From Paraphoma chrysanthemicola (Eukaryota > Ascomycota > Dothideomycetes > Pleosporales > Phaeosphaeriaceae): a DNA stretch of 64,000 nucleotides. The stretch covers positions 992,001-1,056,000 of the forward strand of contig JAGMWG010000013.1 of assembly GCA_020744225.1 (NCBI GenBank), written 5' to 3'. This document shows positions 1 through 11,304 of the stretch, piece by piece. The notes under the pieces were generated by a model. It had not been told where the DNA came from. It worked only from the letters and a program-made list of their open reading frames with translations, and searched no databases. The position numbers were made by a program, and so were the translations under genes. Each line of letters begins with the position of its first letter. Position 1 is the first letter of the stretch.

Positions 1-324
1 GCCATTCGGCACGATGATAGTCGGGAGATCAAAATGCTGTCCATGTTCTGCTGCAAGCTGTGCTTCAATACACACCAAGTGTGCTCGGAGTCTGTGTGCT
101 GCGGCTTCAGCGATTTCGTCATGAGCTTCTTTGCAAGACAGCGTCAGTCCGCACCACTCTTCGCCGAATGCGAACGGAGGTAGGGACATGAATGAATAGA
201 TTACCTCCCGGACATCGTGATTGAGAATGCTACTGAACGGACGTGTATGTGTCAGCTTCCGAGACTTTTGTGGGCGCATGTGCGTGGTGAGAATCTCGCT
301 TGCTTTGCGCTTGGCGATGGCCAT
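1..324 (-). CDS. F-box-like hypothetical protein, 5' part only
   Basis: Reading leftwards from the ATG at 324, 108 codons stay open to the window edge, so the 3' part lies outside. The N-terminus is basic (MAIAKRK). It is followed by a stretch reading ILNHDVREVIYSFMSLPP, similar in layout to the LPxELRxxIY segment that opens many F-box-like and DUF7730-like proteins of dothideomycetes. A cysteine- and alanine-rich helical stretch follows (EEWCGLTLSCKEA). No catalytic motif is visible. This is probably one of the numerous uncharacterised F-box-like proteins. The reading frame is seen directly; the family is an inference. Confidence 0.6.
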   Translation of the reverse strand, partial: MAIAKRKASEILTTHMRPQKSRKLTHTRPFSSILNHDVREVIYSFMSLPPFAFGEEWCGLTLSCKEAHDEIAEAAAHRLRAHLVCIEAQLAAEHGQHFDLPTIIVPNG

Positions 325-913
325 GGTTAGATAACGTGGTTGTGACTCTAGGGTTGATGTTCTAGTTACTGTGGAAGGCACAGCTTGATAGGATTAGTGT
401 ACCGAAGTCAAAAGCTTCCGAGCCTTGAGACGTGAAGGGTGGGTAGGGAACATGGCGGTGAATCACCACTTGGTGAAGTTGATGGGCTGCTGGTGTGACT
501 GTTGTATGCCATGGTCAGTCTCGGTGGTGACAGACATCTTCCCAGCGTCGTCGTACATTCTGGTCAGGCCTTGCGACTTTCGATGTGAATACTCGTCAGA
601 CAGCGACAATTCTCAGGGTAGTGAAAGTTACAAACTTGTTCGTGTGCTTCTGCCTAGTCTTTTGGCCTATCGTCACGTGCGACTGCTTTCACTTTCTTCA
701 CCCAAGCTGAAAGATTTTCTACCGCATCGCCACTCTTATCACCAAGACAAAACATCAGAAGTATAGATAGATAGTAATGTAGATCGATTGAGAGGGGTAT
801 GCGCACCTACATTGGGAAATCCTTCAACGCCAAAACTCACCTGTCCAACGACAGTAATCAGGACAATATGCGCTAAAACAAACTGACGACCAGGTCAAAC
901 TATTGCTACATTT
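325..913. other. intergenic, 589 bp
   Basis: This is the upstream region of the leftmost gene (-) and the 3' flank of the next gene (-). A 113-codon plus-strand frame at 425-766 has no recognisable domain and starts in promoter DNA, so I do not call it. Nothing else was recognised. Confidence 0.5.
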
Positions 914-2488
914 TTACGAAGACCAGAACCAGCCACCTTTCTTCGACTTCTCTTTCGGCTCTTCTGTCTTACCGTTCCCCGAGTTAGCAGTGCTATGCAC
1001 CGCCTCCCAAGGATCACGTGATGATTGATTTGACTCTTGCCCGCGTTGTGTGTGCACAGTCTCCGAGCTCTCCTCTCGCCCGTCCGCGAATCGCTTCTTG
1101 AGCACGACCTTGGTTGTGACCGACCCGTCAGGCGCAACCGTGCGTTCGGTTGTTGTAAGCGTCGATAATATGGACGGCCTGACCTCAGACGTGCGTTCGG
1201 GAACAGGGGCTGTCGCTTCAGCTCGGAAGTTCTCGGATGTCGTCGACTTCTCCCACATCTGCTCGTAGACGTCGAGTTCGGTCTCGGCTTCCGATGCCGC
1301 ATTCGCGTTCGAGCGCTGACACGGCCTTGTATCGAATGGGTCGGCGAGACCAAGATGTCGGCCTTGCTTTTCTTGCTGTTCTAGGAGAAACTTGTGAATG
1401 TGCCGTTCATCCGAGGCTTCCTGGCTACCATCATACTCATGCTCTGGCTCGAAATGGCCTTGCTTGGCTTTCGGTGTAGGCGGGTCGTCATGCTGATCCT
1501 CATGGTCGTGGCTGTATTCGTAGCTCGGTTCATCATTTGTCTCTTCGTCTGCCCAAGGGACGCGTTTGGGAAATCCATCTTGCGCTCGTCTCCGGCCGCG
1601 CCACGGACAGCTGGTCGCCTCGGCATCTTTGTTCTCCGCTCGTAACAGATCTTGATATGCTTCGCGCCAATTTATGCCTGTCTTTTGCATATCGACATTT
1701 GCATCAAGCGCTCTTGGGGAATAGCCAGCTTGGTTCAGGTCTTGGTCCCTGTTCTTCTCTTCAAAACCAAAGGCCCGCTTGTACTCCGCCCATGCTTGTT
1801 CACCCATAAGGCCCCTTAGAGCAGGACTTGAGTCAACAACCTCGACGGTGGCTCGTAAGGCATCGTTGAAGCCCAGGTCGCCTAAAAGTGTGCGCGCTTC
1901 CTCGGCCAACTCGTCCACCAGGTCCTGCTCCCGGTTGCGATATCGAGCCCGTGTCTCTTCCATGCGCGTCCATTGTTCATTGGCTTCAGAAGAAGGTCTC
2001 GTGCCATCATCGTCAAAGGGCTTTGGGAAGCCCCAACTCCAATCCCATCCCCATTCCTGGCCCTTCTTGTTTGCCACCTTCTGGATCAGAGCCTTCTCGT
2101 CCTGGTTCTCGGACCCGTCATTACTTTGACCAACGATATTATCCCTCAGCTCATCAGCCTCCCTGTCCAGCTTCATGAGCTTCTCGATATTCTTCATGAC
2201 CTCCTGCAAGTCGCCAACGCGATATAATTCCCGTCCTTCATGTCTTAGACCGTTGATGTCATCTTCAATCTCCTTGAGCTTATCGCACGAGGCTTGATCT
2301 GCCTTCTTGAATAGACACGCCTCTCTCGCCTGGTGTACATTGTGGTGGTTGGTGATGGTGGCGGGGAGCGTGAACACCGTGTTCAGCAGGGACGAAACTT
2401 GGGCGTCCGCGAAGCGCCGGAAGGCGATGAACGGGTTGTCTTCGGGTCGCTCGCGATTGCGCCGTGAATTATCGTCGTTGTTTGCCAT
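914..2488 (-). CDS. charged hypothetical protein, possibly mitochondrial peculiar membrane protein-like
   Basis: Single-exon 524-residue protein starting at a true ATG. The N-terminal 50 residues hold a NPFIAFRRFADAQVSSLLNT segment typical of fungal proteins tied to mitochondria. A coiled-coil-prone, highly charged centre follows (about 70-130), then a long acidic, low-complexity stretch. Near the C-terminus is a conserved-looking block containing ERTVAPDGSVTTKVVLKKRF and DGREESSETVHT, and the tail ends in KKGGWFWSS. The C-terminal block recalls a fungal family sometimes annotated as Mpm1-like, but I cannot confirm that without a search. No enzyme motif is seen. The role is unknown; structural or membrane-associated is an inference. 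Confidence 0.75.
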   Translation of the reverse strand: MANNDDNSRRNRERPEDNPFIAFRRFADAQVSSLLNTVFTLPATITNHHNVHQAREACLFKKADQASCDKLKEIEDDINGLRHEGRELYRVGDLQEVMKNIEKLMKLDREADELRDNIVGQSNDGSENQDEKALIQKVANKKGQEWGWDWSWGFPKPFDDDGTRPSSEANEQWTRMEETRARYRNREQDLVDELAEEARTLLGDLGFNDALRATVEVVDSSPALRGLMGEQAWAEYKRAFGFEEKNRDQDLNQAGYSPRALDANVDMQKTGINWREAYQDLLRAENKDAEATSCPWRGRRRAQDGFPKRVPWADEETNDEPSYEYSHDHEDQHDDPPTPKAKQGHFEPEHEYDGSQEASDERHIHKFLLEQQEKQGRHLGLADPFDTRPCQRSNANAASEAETELDVYEQMWEKSTTSENFRAEATAPVPERTSEVRPSILSTLTTTERTVAPDGSVTTKVVLKKRFADGREESSETVHTQRGQESNQSSRDPWEAVHSTANSGNGKTEEPKEKSKKGGWFWSS

Positions 2489-3863
2489 GTTGGATGTTGT
2501 TGTGATGATGCATGATATCCATCATGCTTGCGGGGTTAACGAGTGAATGTTGCCTGAGCGCGTTCGGCGATAGTTCCTCTAGCGCCGGAGATATGAGAAG
2601 CGGCGCGTGATTTGACGCGTGCTGGCCAACCATTGCCTCAGTCCCATCTCATCTCGAAACGGCGGATATCTGTGCGCCGTCTCCCTCAGCCATTGAATTT
2701 ATCGCAGCTATGGAGTGAATACAATACTTTTGCTGTTGTCGTATAATGAAGAGAGTGTTCATCCGCCATTCCCGTTCCCAATCGGTATTCCCCGTGCCGA
2801 GGATACTCCGGATGATCGATGTGTCCCTTGACCGTTCCTCGACTTCACGATGTGCCGCCACTGAGCAAACGAAGGACTCCCTCCGCCTTTGCTCACCCCG
2901 CACCTGAATGTGTAACATGTACACTGGCATGCTGCTCGGCTAACGATGTAATCATCTACGTCCGCCCTCACGCGCAATGTGCCGCCCCGGACATCCCAAA
3001 CATACGCACAACACAATCTATGTGATATTGAAAACTTCGGGAAACAACTCACCCGTAGGATCAAGATTTACATGATCGTCGTTCCTGCTGGCATGCACAC
3101 ATTGCCTGCATATAGCGCATACGCATAGTCTTGGCTATCTCGTTGTTTCGCCTGGGCAAGCCTCTTTTCCCAGCTTTCGTCACTCCCGCGCTTCTTTCCA
3201 CCAAGCTTCAGTCTTATTCCGTCCTCCGCCCATGTCACTTGTCAGGGTTCTAGGTTGATGCCTGAAGCACAATTGCTACATGATCTACCATTTCATGGTC
3301 TAGCGATCGGGCCTTTCATGATTTGCGAGCAGCCAAGAAGCCAAGTTGCATGGCGCGGCAGTACAAACATCTTGGAGTCTGGAAAACATCTCAGAAAAGC
3401 CCAACCATATGGACTGGTTACGACCTCGTTTCGCACTTAACACGGCGGTGGGGACAGCGACCAAAGAAACACGACGTTTTGGGGCGCATATGCCTGTCCC
3501 GTCGTCCGCGATACCTTGCTCCACCAGTCGGCGACTGACGCTGCGTCATCGCAAGGCGAAGCCTTGTAGGGCCGAAGTTTATCCCGTCGCAGCGTGCCTT
3601 GTGCAACTTGGGTATTGCTTGCTTCTTGCAGTCCCTGCAGGGGGCCAGAGTGCCATATTGCCATATTTGGCTATGTCACGACGTTGTGGCGCCTGCCGGC
3701 AGCGTAACCATCAACGTCACACAGGCTGTGAAGGACATATAAAGTCGCGTGCGCTAAACTCTAGTTACGCATCAAATATCACTTCTCCAGACTTAGCATA
3801 TTTAAACTGTCACCATCTTACTCCTACATCTTCACAACACCACCACTAAATTATTTCGTCGCC
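2489..3863. other. divergent intergenic region, 1.4 kb
   Basis: This region separates the charged protein gene (-) from the small secreted protein gene (+). Several short open frames overlap on both strands, but none has a domain, a signal peptide or supporting splice sites. The last 120 bp hold the TATA box listed separately. Long upstream regions are common for regulated secreted-protein genes. Confidence 0.5.
3737..3743 (+). promoter_or_regulatory. TATA box of the small secreted protein gene
   Basis: The string ATATAAA lies 121 bp upstream of the ATG at 3864. It is followed by a pyrimidine-rich leader carrying several CACC/ACAACACC repeats, as in many highly expressed fungal genes. Confidence 0.45.
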
Positions 3864-4061
3864 ATGCGTTTTTCAATCGTCATCGCAACTTTCCTCGCAG
3901 CCGTCGTCACTGCGATGCCAGACCCATTACCCCAGGGCTACACCGGGCCATGCTCAAAGGACAACTGCGGAGTCAACGGCCTGCAGTGTAGAAGTCTTTG
4001 CGTTCCATGGCCATCAACGGACCCGGCTCTCAGGAAGGGATGCACTTGCAGCAGTGGATAA
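3864..4061 (+). CDS. small secreted cysteine-rich protein (candidate effector)
   Basis: A 65-residue protein. Residues 1 to about 18 form a signal peptide (MRFSIVIATFLAAVVTA, small residues at the cut site). The mature part of about 45 residues starts near MPDPLPQG and holds six cysteines in the order PC-x4-C-x6-C-x3-C-x13-C-x-C, enough for three disulfides. It ends in a glycine after a CTCSSG tail. The sequence around DNCGVNG and LCVPWPS resembles a family of very short fungal secreted proteins of unknown function. The gene stands alone with a 1.4 kb upstream region and a TATA box. Secretion is well supported; a role in host or competitor interaction is an inference from size and cysteine content. 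Confidence 0.8.
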   Translation: MRFSIVIATFLAAVVTAMPDPLPQGYTGPCSKDNCGVNGLQCRSLCVPWPSTDPALRKGCTCSSG

Positions 4062-4691
4062 AACCACTGTTGACCCACCTGTCAGTACTTTTCGAACCGC
4101 AATCATAGGTCGCGTGACTAACTCCTTGGTCAGCATGAGGTGACTTGACCCAAGCGGGATTACGACTTTTACGATATCTATCGCGCGTACCCGACAAGAA
4201 GACGTGTACCTGATTACATAGGTGCGGGGCGATTTGAATACCTCGGCGAATATGCAGCATTTTAGCGGAATCTAATTCATCGCGATAAAACTTCCGTGCT
4301 TGCTCTTCCTCCCATCGTTTTGTTCATCTTTGCATTTACGTCTGCCCCGTTGTCGGACTTGCATGACTCCCAATGCTTTTCGATCTCAGAAACCTTTTAG
4401 GTTGCTCATGTCTAGTTCACTCTCTAATGATGTTCGCCCATGCTTGACTCTGTTAACCCTTCGACCTCGTTGTAGTTGCTCTTGCTTAATCACCAGCAAC
4501 CCTTTAAAACATCCAGCTGTTCTTGACATCGGGAAGACTTTCGGCATGCGAGTGCCTTTGGTAAAGACACAAGCACGTGCCCACGCGCTAAGTAGGCAGC
4601 CGCGCTCGAGCACTCATTTCTCTGCCACAGCTGTAGCTCTTTCTTTGCAGCCACTCTATTTAAGAACAACTGCCCATCAACGCCGCCGAAC
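4062..4691. other. intergenic, 630 bp
   Basis: This is the 3' flank of the secreted protein gene and the upstream region of the next plus-strand gene. A 164-codon frame at 4300-4794 overlaps the real start of the downstream gene in another phase and has no domain. Nothing else was recognised. Confidence 0.45.
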
Positions 4692-5766
4692 ATGGCTTCT
4701 ACCGATGTGGGTGCTGAGCAGGAGAGAATGCAAGCTCATCGGGACGCCGTCACTGTGTGAGACGACTCGCTCCATGACAAACACCGGAAACTGATAAAGC
4801 CATAGGTTTTTGGAAGACAGTGTCCAGACCGGCCTGGAATGGCAGGCGAATAACAACCGACGACGCCAGATCCAGGCCCAGATCGGTGCTTTGGAAGCAG
4901 AGCGAGAGCACCTTCGATGGGCCGGTTATGCACTCGCCGAAGGGAAATATGAGAAGCAAAACCGCGCCAACAAGCATCTCGAAGCCATTGGTCAAGCAGA
5001 ATGTTCAGTGTTAACCAACGCCATCTACACCACTTTGCCCCGAGAGCTGCGCGACACGATATACAGATGCATACTAGAAGACAGGCCATTCAAGTTGAAC
5101 GGGCGATTGGATGTCACTAATAACGGAGTGTCTTGCCCGGATCGGGCTCTAGGGGCGAAATTTCTCTGGAAGCCGCACTCGTGCGAAAAGGGCATTTGCA
5201 CGTTGCACTATTTTGATGAAAGCTACATGTGTACAGAAGTACGGCGGGAGTTTATCGAAGCGTGGCTTTCAACAAGGCACTTTGTTTTCGGCAAAGGTTT
5301 GCAGCACCTTCCGGATTTCCTCAACAGCGATCGTTGGGCTATTGGTTGCAGAGTGAAGGACTTCATCTCTCGCCTTAAGATCAGCTTCCCTCAGGAGATG
5401 GCCGAAGTCGATTTCGAACACCAGACAGTTGGCTTGAGAGCCCTTGCGACTCTTCCAGTGACCGCACGGCTCATCGTCTCAATTTCAATTCCCAAAAACT
5501 GTACGAACAGGCAAGAAATCTTGGATGTTGTAAGAGCGCGCTTGGAGCAATTGTGGAGCTATGTCGCTTGTTTCCTGCCGGCGCGATTACTTATCTCCGT
5601 CTGGATCAACTGGCGAATCAATAGCATTTTGCTCTCGGAATGCGGAATGGATGTTTCGCGGTGGCTCGACAAACTGGAGCGGGTAAGTCACAGCAACTTT
5701 TAGTCATACTCATCGTCGCTAATTTTGTCTCGGCACGCGCAGTTTCAGAAAATACGCAACGAATAA
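4692..5766 (+). CDS. F-box-like hypothetical protein, three exons
   Basis: Exons are 4692-4756, 4806-5682 and 5743-5766. The first intron starts GTGAGA and has a CTGAT branch site; the second starts GTAAGT and ends GCGCAG. Both joins keep phase, giving 321 residues. The N-terminal 60 residues form a charged helix rich in Q, E and R (coiled-coil-prone). Next comes the segment TTLPRELRDTIYRCIL, the LPxELRxxIY hallmark of the large F-box-like families of dothideomycetes. The rest is an alpha/beta region with scattered cysteines and no catalytic motif. Without the introns the gene would have no ATG in its main frame, which supports the exon model. The function is unknown; substrate adaptor of a ubiquitin ligase is only a guess from the motif. 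Confidence 0.7.
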
Positions 5767-6674
5767 CCTCCAACTTGTGCCTGAGAAGGAGCAAACCAAC
5801 ACTCAGAGATCCGCCCAATCGAAGAGTGCTTAGAAGTCTGGGGTTGAAGGGCCAAGCTGGATGGATACGAGAATGAGTAATCTTAGGGGAAGAGCCTCGG
5901 CAGCATAGATCCATTATCTTAGCGACGTTGACTCTGTTCGATGGTACGACTACATTGGCGATCCTGCCGAGCAATTACAATTACAGCCCTTCTTCTTCGC
6001 TGTGACTTCACGTGGTAATTGGATGTAGAACTACACAGCCCTTGACTTAGTGCAAGTATATCAGCCATCATGCCATAATCTTACCAATATCCTTATCTTC
6101 TCCGCGGCTTATCCCACCAGCGCACACTACTCACGTCCTTCCATCAGCTCAACAAAAAGCATGCCTTCCTTTCCTTTCATAGCTCGTATTTGGCCACATG
6201 TCAACCTAGCCATGTCTCTAACCATCCCAAACGAGGTGAGAAGAAGGGTGTTGCGCATCACGTGTGCTTTAAAGCCAGTGGACAACTAGAGCGGTGTTTG
6301 CTCGTCGCCGAATGCCTGCCAACTCCAGTATTCGTCCCAAACACTGATCTGGCCTAACCATGTCTCACCTCGAGGCGCTGACATGAATCATTTGTTGAAA
6401 GAAAGACCAATTGCAACTCCAAGAAAGCGTAATGCAGCTTTTGAATCGAAAGTGGTGAATAGATTAGGATTCGTTACTTTGAAATTGCAGTGACAAGGTC
6501 TCGCGTCCTACAAACGTTAGGAAAGGATGACTAGTATGGGTACTGTGAAGTACTCATATCGTGACTAGGAGTTTATATCAAAATACAAAAGCAAGAAACG
6601 CCGGAACTCCTCGCTAAACCGATCAAACACTCCATGTCATTTGGATCTCACCATCCCAGCGACATCCCTTGCCA
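5767..6674. other. convergent intergenic region, 908 bp
   Basis: The genes on both sides end here (plus from the left, minus from the right). Short frames at 5618-5974 (-), 5640-5876 (+) and 6050-6289 (+) have no domain. No repeat or RNA gene was recognised. Confidence 0.45.
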
Positions 6675-9600
6675 TCAAAGACCCGCGTTGTTATCCGTAT
6701 CATCGCCATGGTCGTTCGGCACTTGTATGATCGTACACGTATGCGGTGTGCGCAGATTCTTGGTTCTGACGCGCTTTGACTTTTGCTTGCGTGAATTGTG
6801 ATTCGCGGCTCGAGATCTCTCGATCCGTCCATGAGCAACTCTCCGGTCTCTTTGCTTCAGTCGTGGCAGTTGTCGCTGACGAATATCTCTTTCTCGTTGC
6901 ATCCATGTTCCATGAATCTCCTGCCCAAGTCGATCGACCCCCCATTCGTCCCATTGTGTGCCATGACCAGTATAATAGATCACCAACAAATTCTCTTCTG
7001 CGTGTGATGTACGGGGCCTCGAAATACCACAGAATGTGCGGAGCCACTCTTCGCTATCATGTTGAAACTCGTTGTCGTACTCATTGAAACGGTCCAATTT
7101 GAAGATGTATGGACTAAGTCTGCTCTTGGCGCGTGATTTGGCCTCGGTGATGACATCCAGAGATGGTTCTGATGGCCCCATGTCGTAGTTATACTTTGTT
7201 CTTAACACATCCTTAAGCCTTTGGAGTTCCCCAAGGGCCTGGGTCTGGTCAGCTGAGCCGATCTCGTGATCCCAGTCCAGCAATAGTACTGCAACTCGGT
7301 CATAGCCAGCAGGGAGGTGTAGTGACCCCGAGTTCAGTTGGAGTGTGTCGCAGTTTGTAGGAGCTGTAATGTGCTTTTTTGAGCTAATTGCTGCCCACGA
7401 CTCTCCACTACCGGTGCCGTAATGGGTATGAGCACAACGGAATCCAGATACGCCCCCAGACAAGTACGAAGGCGAACTCAAAGCATCTCCTATTATGTCT
7501 AGACGTGCTTCGGCTCGGAGCTCAGACTCGTAAGGTTTTGTGTCTTCTCCATTTGCCGACATCTTCAATATAGCATCGGATGAGTTTCGAGACCCAGTGA
7601 TGCCCATTCGATCGTTAACAGAAGGGTTCTCGCTTGACTGAGGCGGTATGAAAACGCGATGATTCTCAGAACGCTGGTCGGGTGCTCGTACTTCAAAGTT
7701 AGCACTGGCACAGATTAATCGTAAGCAGTAACGTACAGAAGGTTTTCAAATTAGCGCCCCGACGCTTATCTGGACCACGACAAGATAAGAGGGCACGCCG
7801 AAGGTGTGCGCCGTCAGTATAATATGAGTCGCGCTTGTTGGCTCCATGAGTGCGTATGTGATCAGCCATATGATCTTTGTTGACGTTGTTATTGTGCCCT
7901 TCCAATTTTGCAGCGGAATCGTTCACGATATCATTACGCTGTCGTATTGCTGAATGAGCGCGTGAAACGTGGAGGTGTAGCTTGTGTGTGCCACGATATC
8001 CGTCGGGATTGTCATTGCAATAAAAACACTTGATCCTGGTTCGTTGTAGGCGCACGTATGGTATTTTACTGGCGGCGCCAATAGTGCTTGACTCGTTGGG
8101 GAGGTCGGAAAAAGAATGCGCGCCTAAGTGACACCTTGCGGCGATCACTTTGCCGAAGCTATCCGATGAAGGCTTATAGCGATTGATGTTGAGATCGTCG
8201 AATGTGTGATCACAGGAGTTAGGCCCACGATCACAGGTATGCGGCATAGATGGGCATTCAGCCGCTGAGTTGTCGGCGTACGTAAGAGCGATCCTTATGT
8301 TGTTGAGCCTGTTTGTGTAGGCTGAATGTTCGACACTTCTGTGGCGCACGTGAGTTTAATATTATCACTGAGGCCAATGTAGACTTACTGAGAACGGAAC
8401 ACACGATCGAAACGGGCGGACCAGAATTGGAAGTAACTTTCGCAGAAACGAGAATATGAATCTGAATCCAACTCGCCTTTATGTCTTCTAAACATTTCCA
8501 ACTCCCCACTAAATGCTGCAGACCTCGAGGCCATCGATGTCGATGAGGTGATTCCCTGATCACCTCTGCGTACAAAGAACGATTCGTGTCTGAATTCACC
8601 ATTCTCAATCGTCGAACTCTGTATCCAATGCCTTTTCCGTTCGTGCTTGCTTCGAGCATCGGATCGTTTGAAAACCCTGTCACATTGGCTGCAGGAGAAG
8701 CCACTGGAACTGTGATGATGAACGCTGCCGTGATACTTTAGCACATGACGCGCCAGGTCTCTACGACGATATTTGCCTGTGAAGGAATGTTCACAGTCGT
8801 TACAGCGAAGTGCCTCAGCCGCGATTGTTGGGTCTGGAACTGAAGTTGTAGCTACAGGTGCTGGCCGACATGGCGATGCTGATAACCTCGGAATCTTCGC
8901 AATGGGTGCAGGAAGGCATTCTGGAAGAGGCTTACTCTCCACAACTTGCGCAGTAAGACTAGCATACGGGTCAAGTGATCGTTGAACAGGTAGCATACCC
9001 GGTGCATGGCGCAATCTTGGCTCTAATTCAAGCATCGTGGCCTTATTCACACTTGTCGGCAAGTTGAGTAGAAGGTTGTGAAGCAGTTGGCCGTGATCGT
9101 CTGTATATTCGAAAGACCCGTAGCAGCGTATGACATCCGCAGACGGAGTAGCCCTCTCGCTGAACACTTTCATCTGATTCTCGTACAAGGCCGTGTCTTT
9201 TGGTCGGTATTGCTTTACCCTGTATACCGCGGCAGCAGAGGGAACAAAAAGATCGAGATCCGCCGCGATGGCGACTCTGAATTCCGGAACTGCACTCGTC
9301 GTGCAATTGAGACGTTCCAACCACTTCACTGGTGAGGCTATTCGATCTGATTTTCCGTTCCCGGACTCAGCTAGCAGGCGCTGAATGTGTACGCTTTTCG
9401 GAAATGACCAGGCTTCGGACGTCATCCAATCGTCGAAGTCGAAGCTCCCGAATGGATCCATCTCTGCATTGGATCCGTCATTATCAGGTCCAGCACCAGA
9501 CTGATCATTCAATGAGTCGTCTCCTGAAGACGGCTGAGTCCCATGGCCACCATTCTCATCATCCTGACCGTCTTGCTCGTTATCGCCATCATCGTCATCG

Positions 9601-10838
9601 TCATCGTCATCGCCACTGTCGTCGTCTCCTCGGCCAAAACTTGCAACCTGACCATGATCATGAGCCGAGTTTCCATCAGATGCCCGTCGCCGGAAGTCGC
9701 CTCTTTTGCAATGGTCAACGATATGTTTGCAGCGGTCCTTCCAATTCAGGTGGCGGTGATGTAAGCATAGCTCACATCTCGTCGGAAACGGCGGTGTTAT
9801 GCCACAGACTTTGTTCTGAGTCGTATTGCCGCGTCCGGAATGAAGTTTGATGATATGATCGCGCATCTTGTCTTTCCTGGTAAATAAATGCTTTGCGGAA
9901 GGTCGTTGCGCATCGCCACATTCGAAGCAAAACCAGAACTGTTGCGGGAAAATGATCTCTTCGTGTCGGAAAAGATCGGCGGCAGACTTGAAGAGGCGAC
10001 CGCAAAATGTGCATGGGTAGGCGCCGGTCTGACGCTCATTGTGTCGAGCTGGGCTGCATCCGCTAGTCATTTTGTGGCGACAAATTCTGGCAGTGAGCTT
10101 TCGAAGAGGTTCGATTGGGTACGAAGGGCTATCAACATTATGCCATGCGGGGTTTTGCTGAGCATCATCTACATGATGAGCATGTGACTTTGGTGCCTTC
10201 GCCGAAATGCCCGCCTTCCCTTCTGCTGGGCTAGCAGTGGTCATCATGCTGGTATCGCAGATCAGCCCATCATGAGAGTAAGCACTTTCGAATGATACTG
10301 TAGGTCCTGATGACGTTCCAGAATTTGCGCCATTGTTAGTAGACACAACGAATCCGCTGGGCGCTACCTGCACGATACCCATCAACTCGTCCTCGGCATC
10401 CACCGGAAAATGGGGTGCTGAAACGTCGTCATTCATGTCTTCCTTCCGGTGCGAATACTCATGCTGCCCAGTGCGGACAGCGGAGGCAGGATGCTCACTT
10501 TGCTCGACGACCCGCGCTTCAGTGTGAGTGGGCATCGTTCTGGGCGTGTTGCAGTCCAGATCCAACAGCTGCAGCAGTCGAGCCTTGATGGAAGCCTCGG
10601 AGACATGCATGAGGCCTCGAAACAGCACAATTTCTGTATCACTGGGGACGCGGCGATGGTGAGCATACCAAAGACTGAGAATACCATCCTGCCAGTCGCT
10701 GAGTTGGCGCACATTGAGGGTAGTCCCATTAATGTGACGTTCAGGTATTGACAAGTCCGGCATCAAGTGCTTTGGTATATTGTTGCATGGATTTAGAATG
10801 TGCAATTGGGTGTTGTGACGAGAGTTGCTGTATTCCAT
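6675..10838 (-). CDS. homeobox-like/C2H2 zinc finger protein, apparently fused to a truncated caspase-like domain
   Basis: Proposed exons are 10838-8389, 8338-7737 and 7690-6675. Intron 1 (50 nt) starts GTAAGT; intron 2 (46 nt) starts GTACGT and has a TGCTAAC branch. Both keep phase and give 1355 residues. Residues about 46-92 resemble a degenerate homeodomain (LSDWQDGILSLWYAHH). C2H2-type fingers follow near 273-390 and 670-735, and an acidic Asp run is encoded near 9585-9615. Exon 2 adds CFYCNDNPDGYRGTHKLHLH and GAHLRRA, both usual at the C-terminus of fungal homeobox/C2H2 regulators. Exon 3 then carries a caspase-like N-terminal half (VAVLLLDWDHE near 1145, LLVIYYTGHG near 1257), but no DCC-type catalytic cysteine follows. 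Alternatively there are two genes: one ending at the TAA at 7699, and a caspase-like gene starting at the ATG at 7607. The zinc-finger part is firm; the fusion is an inference. Confidence 0.6.
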
Positions 10839-11304
10839 TGCTGAGGAGCAGATTGCGTTGGCAGATCAAGGCAGCGTCAGCGTTCAGTTCTGTAGTTTGG
10901 GATAGAGCTCGAAAATCCGGTGCACGCATAGAAATTGCGATTGAATCAAACTCATATGGCATTCAGCGAGGAGGCCGTCCGTGGGAACATCGGAGGGCTA
11001 CGACCCTCGAGGGCGAGGGCGAGGGCGAGGGCATGCCAAGAGGTCCTCCTTGCCCTCGCCCTCCGCCACGTGTTGCTCGCCCTCGCTTGTCCACCAATAG
11101 AATCGGGCATGGTATGAGGCTCAAAAGAGACGTTCTGATTGGTACATCATGACTACTCGAAGCGTTGCCAATTCTCTCGGGATGCATCTCCAAAATCGAA
11201 TGTGGTCTGATGGGGGCAGGACAAAGACCTGTCAGGGAAAACACCCACTATGTGGTAATGCTTGGTAATCGCTGTATCGATTCGAAGTAGTGTAAAGATA
11301 GTGG
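10839..11304. other. intergenic, 466 bp, GC-rich promoter with inverted repeat
   Basis: This is the upstream region of the zinc finger gene (-) and the 3' flank of the HET gene (-). It holds the CGAGGG repeat and inverted repeat listed separately, and a palindromic CACGTG at 11067-11072. Confidence 0.5.
11021..11063. repeat. perfect 12-bp inverted repeat within a CGAGGG microsatellite
   Basis: Four CGAGGG units run from 11008 to 11032. The last twelve bases, GAGGGCGAGGGC (11021-11032), are exactly reverse-complemented at 11052-11063, leaving a 19-base loop. A hairpin, or a G-rich structure on the plus strand, is possible. It lies about 180-225 bp upstream of the ATG of the zinc finger gene. 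Confidence 0.7.

Noticed and set aside
425..766. 113-codon plus-strand frame
   Set aside because: It has no domain, lies in the promoter of the leftmost gene, and shows no codon pattern or splice support.
3346..3849. 167-codon plus-strand frame before the small secreted protein
   Set aside because: It runs through the TATA box and leader of the real gene, and its composition is not protein-like.
9583..9617. GAT/GAC-type triplet repeat
   Set aside because: It lies inside the zinc-finger coding frame and simply encodes an acidic Asp run; no separate element is needed.
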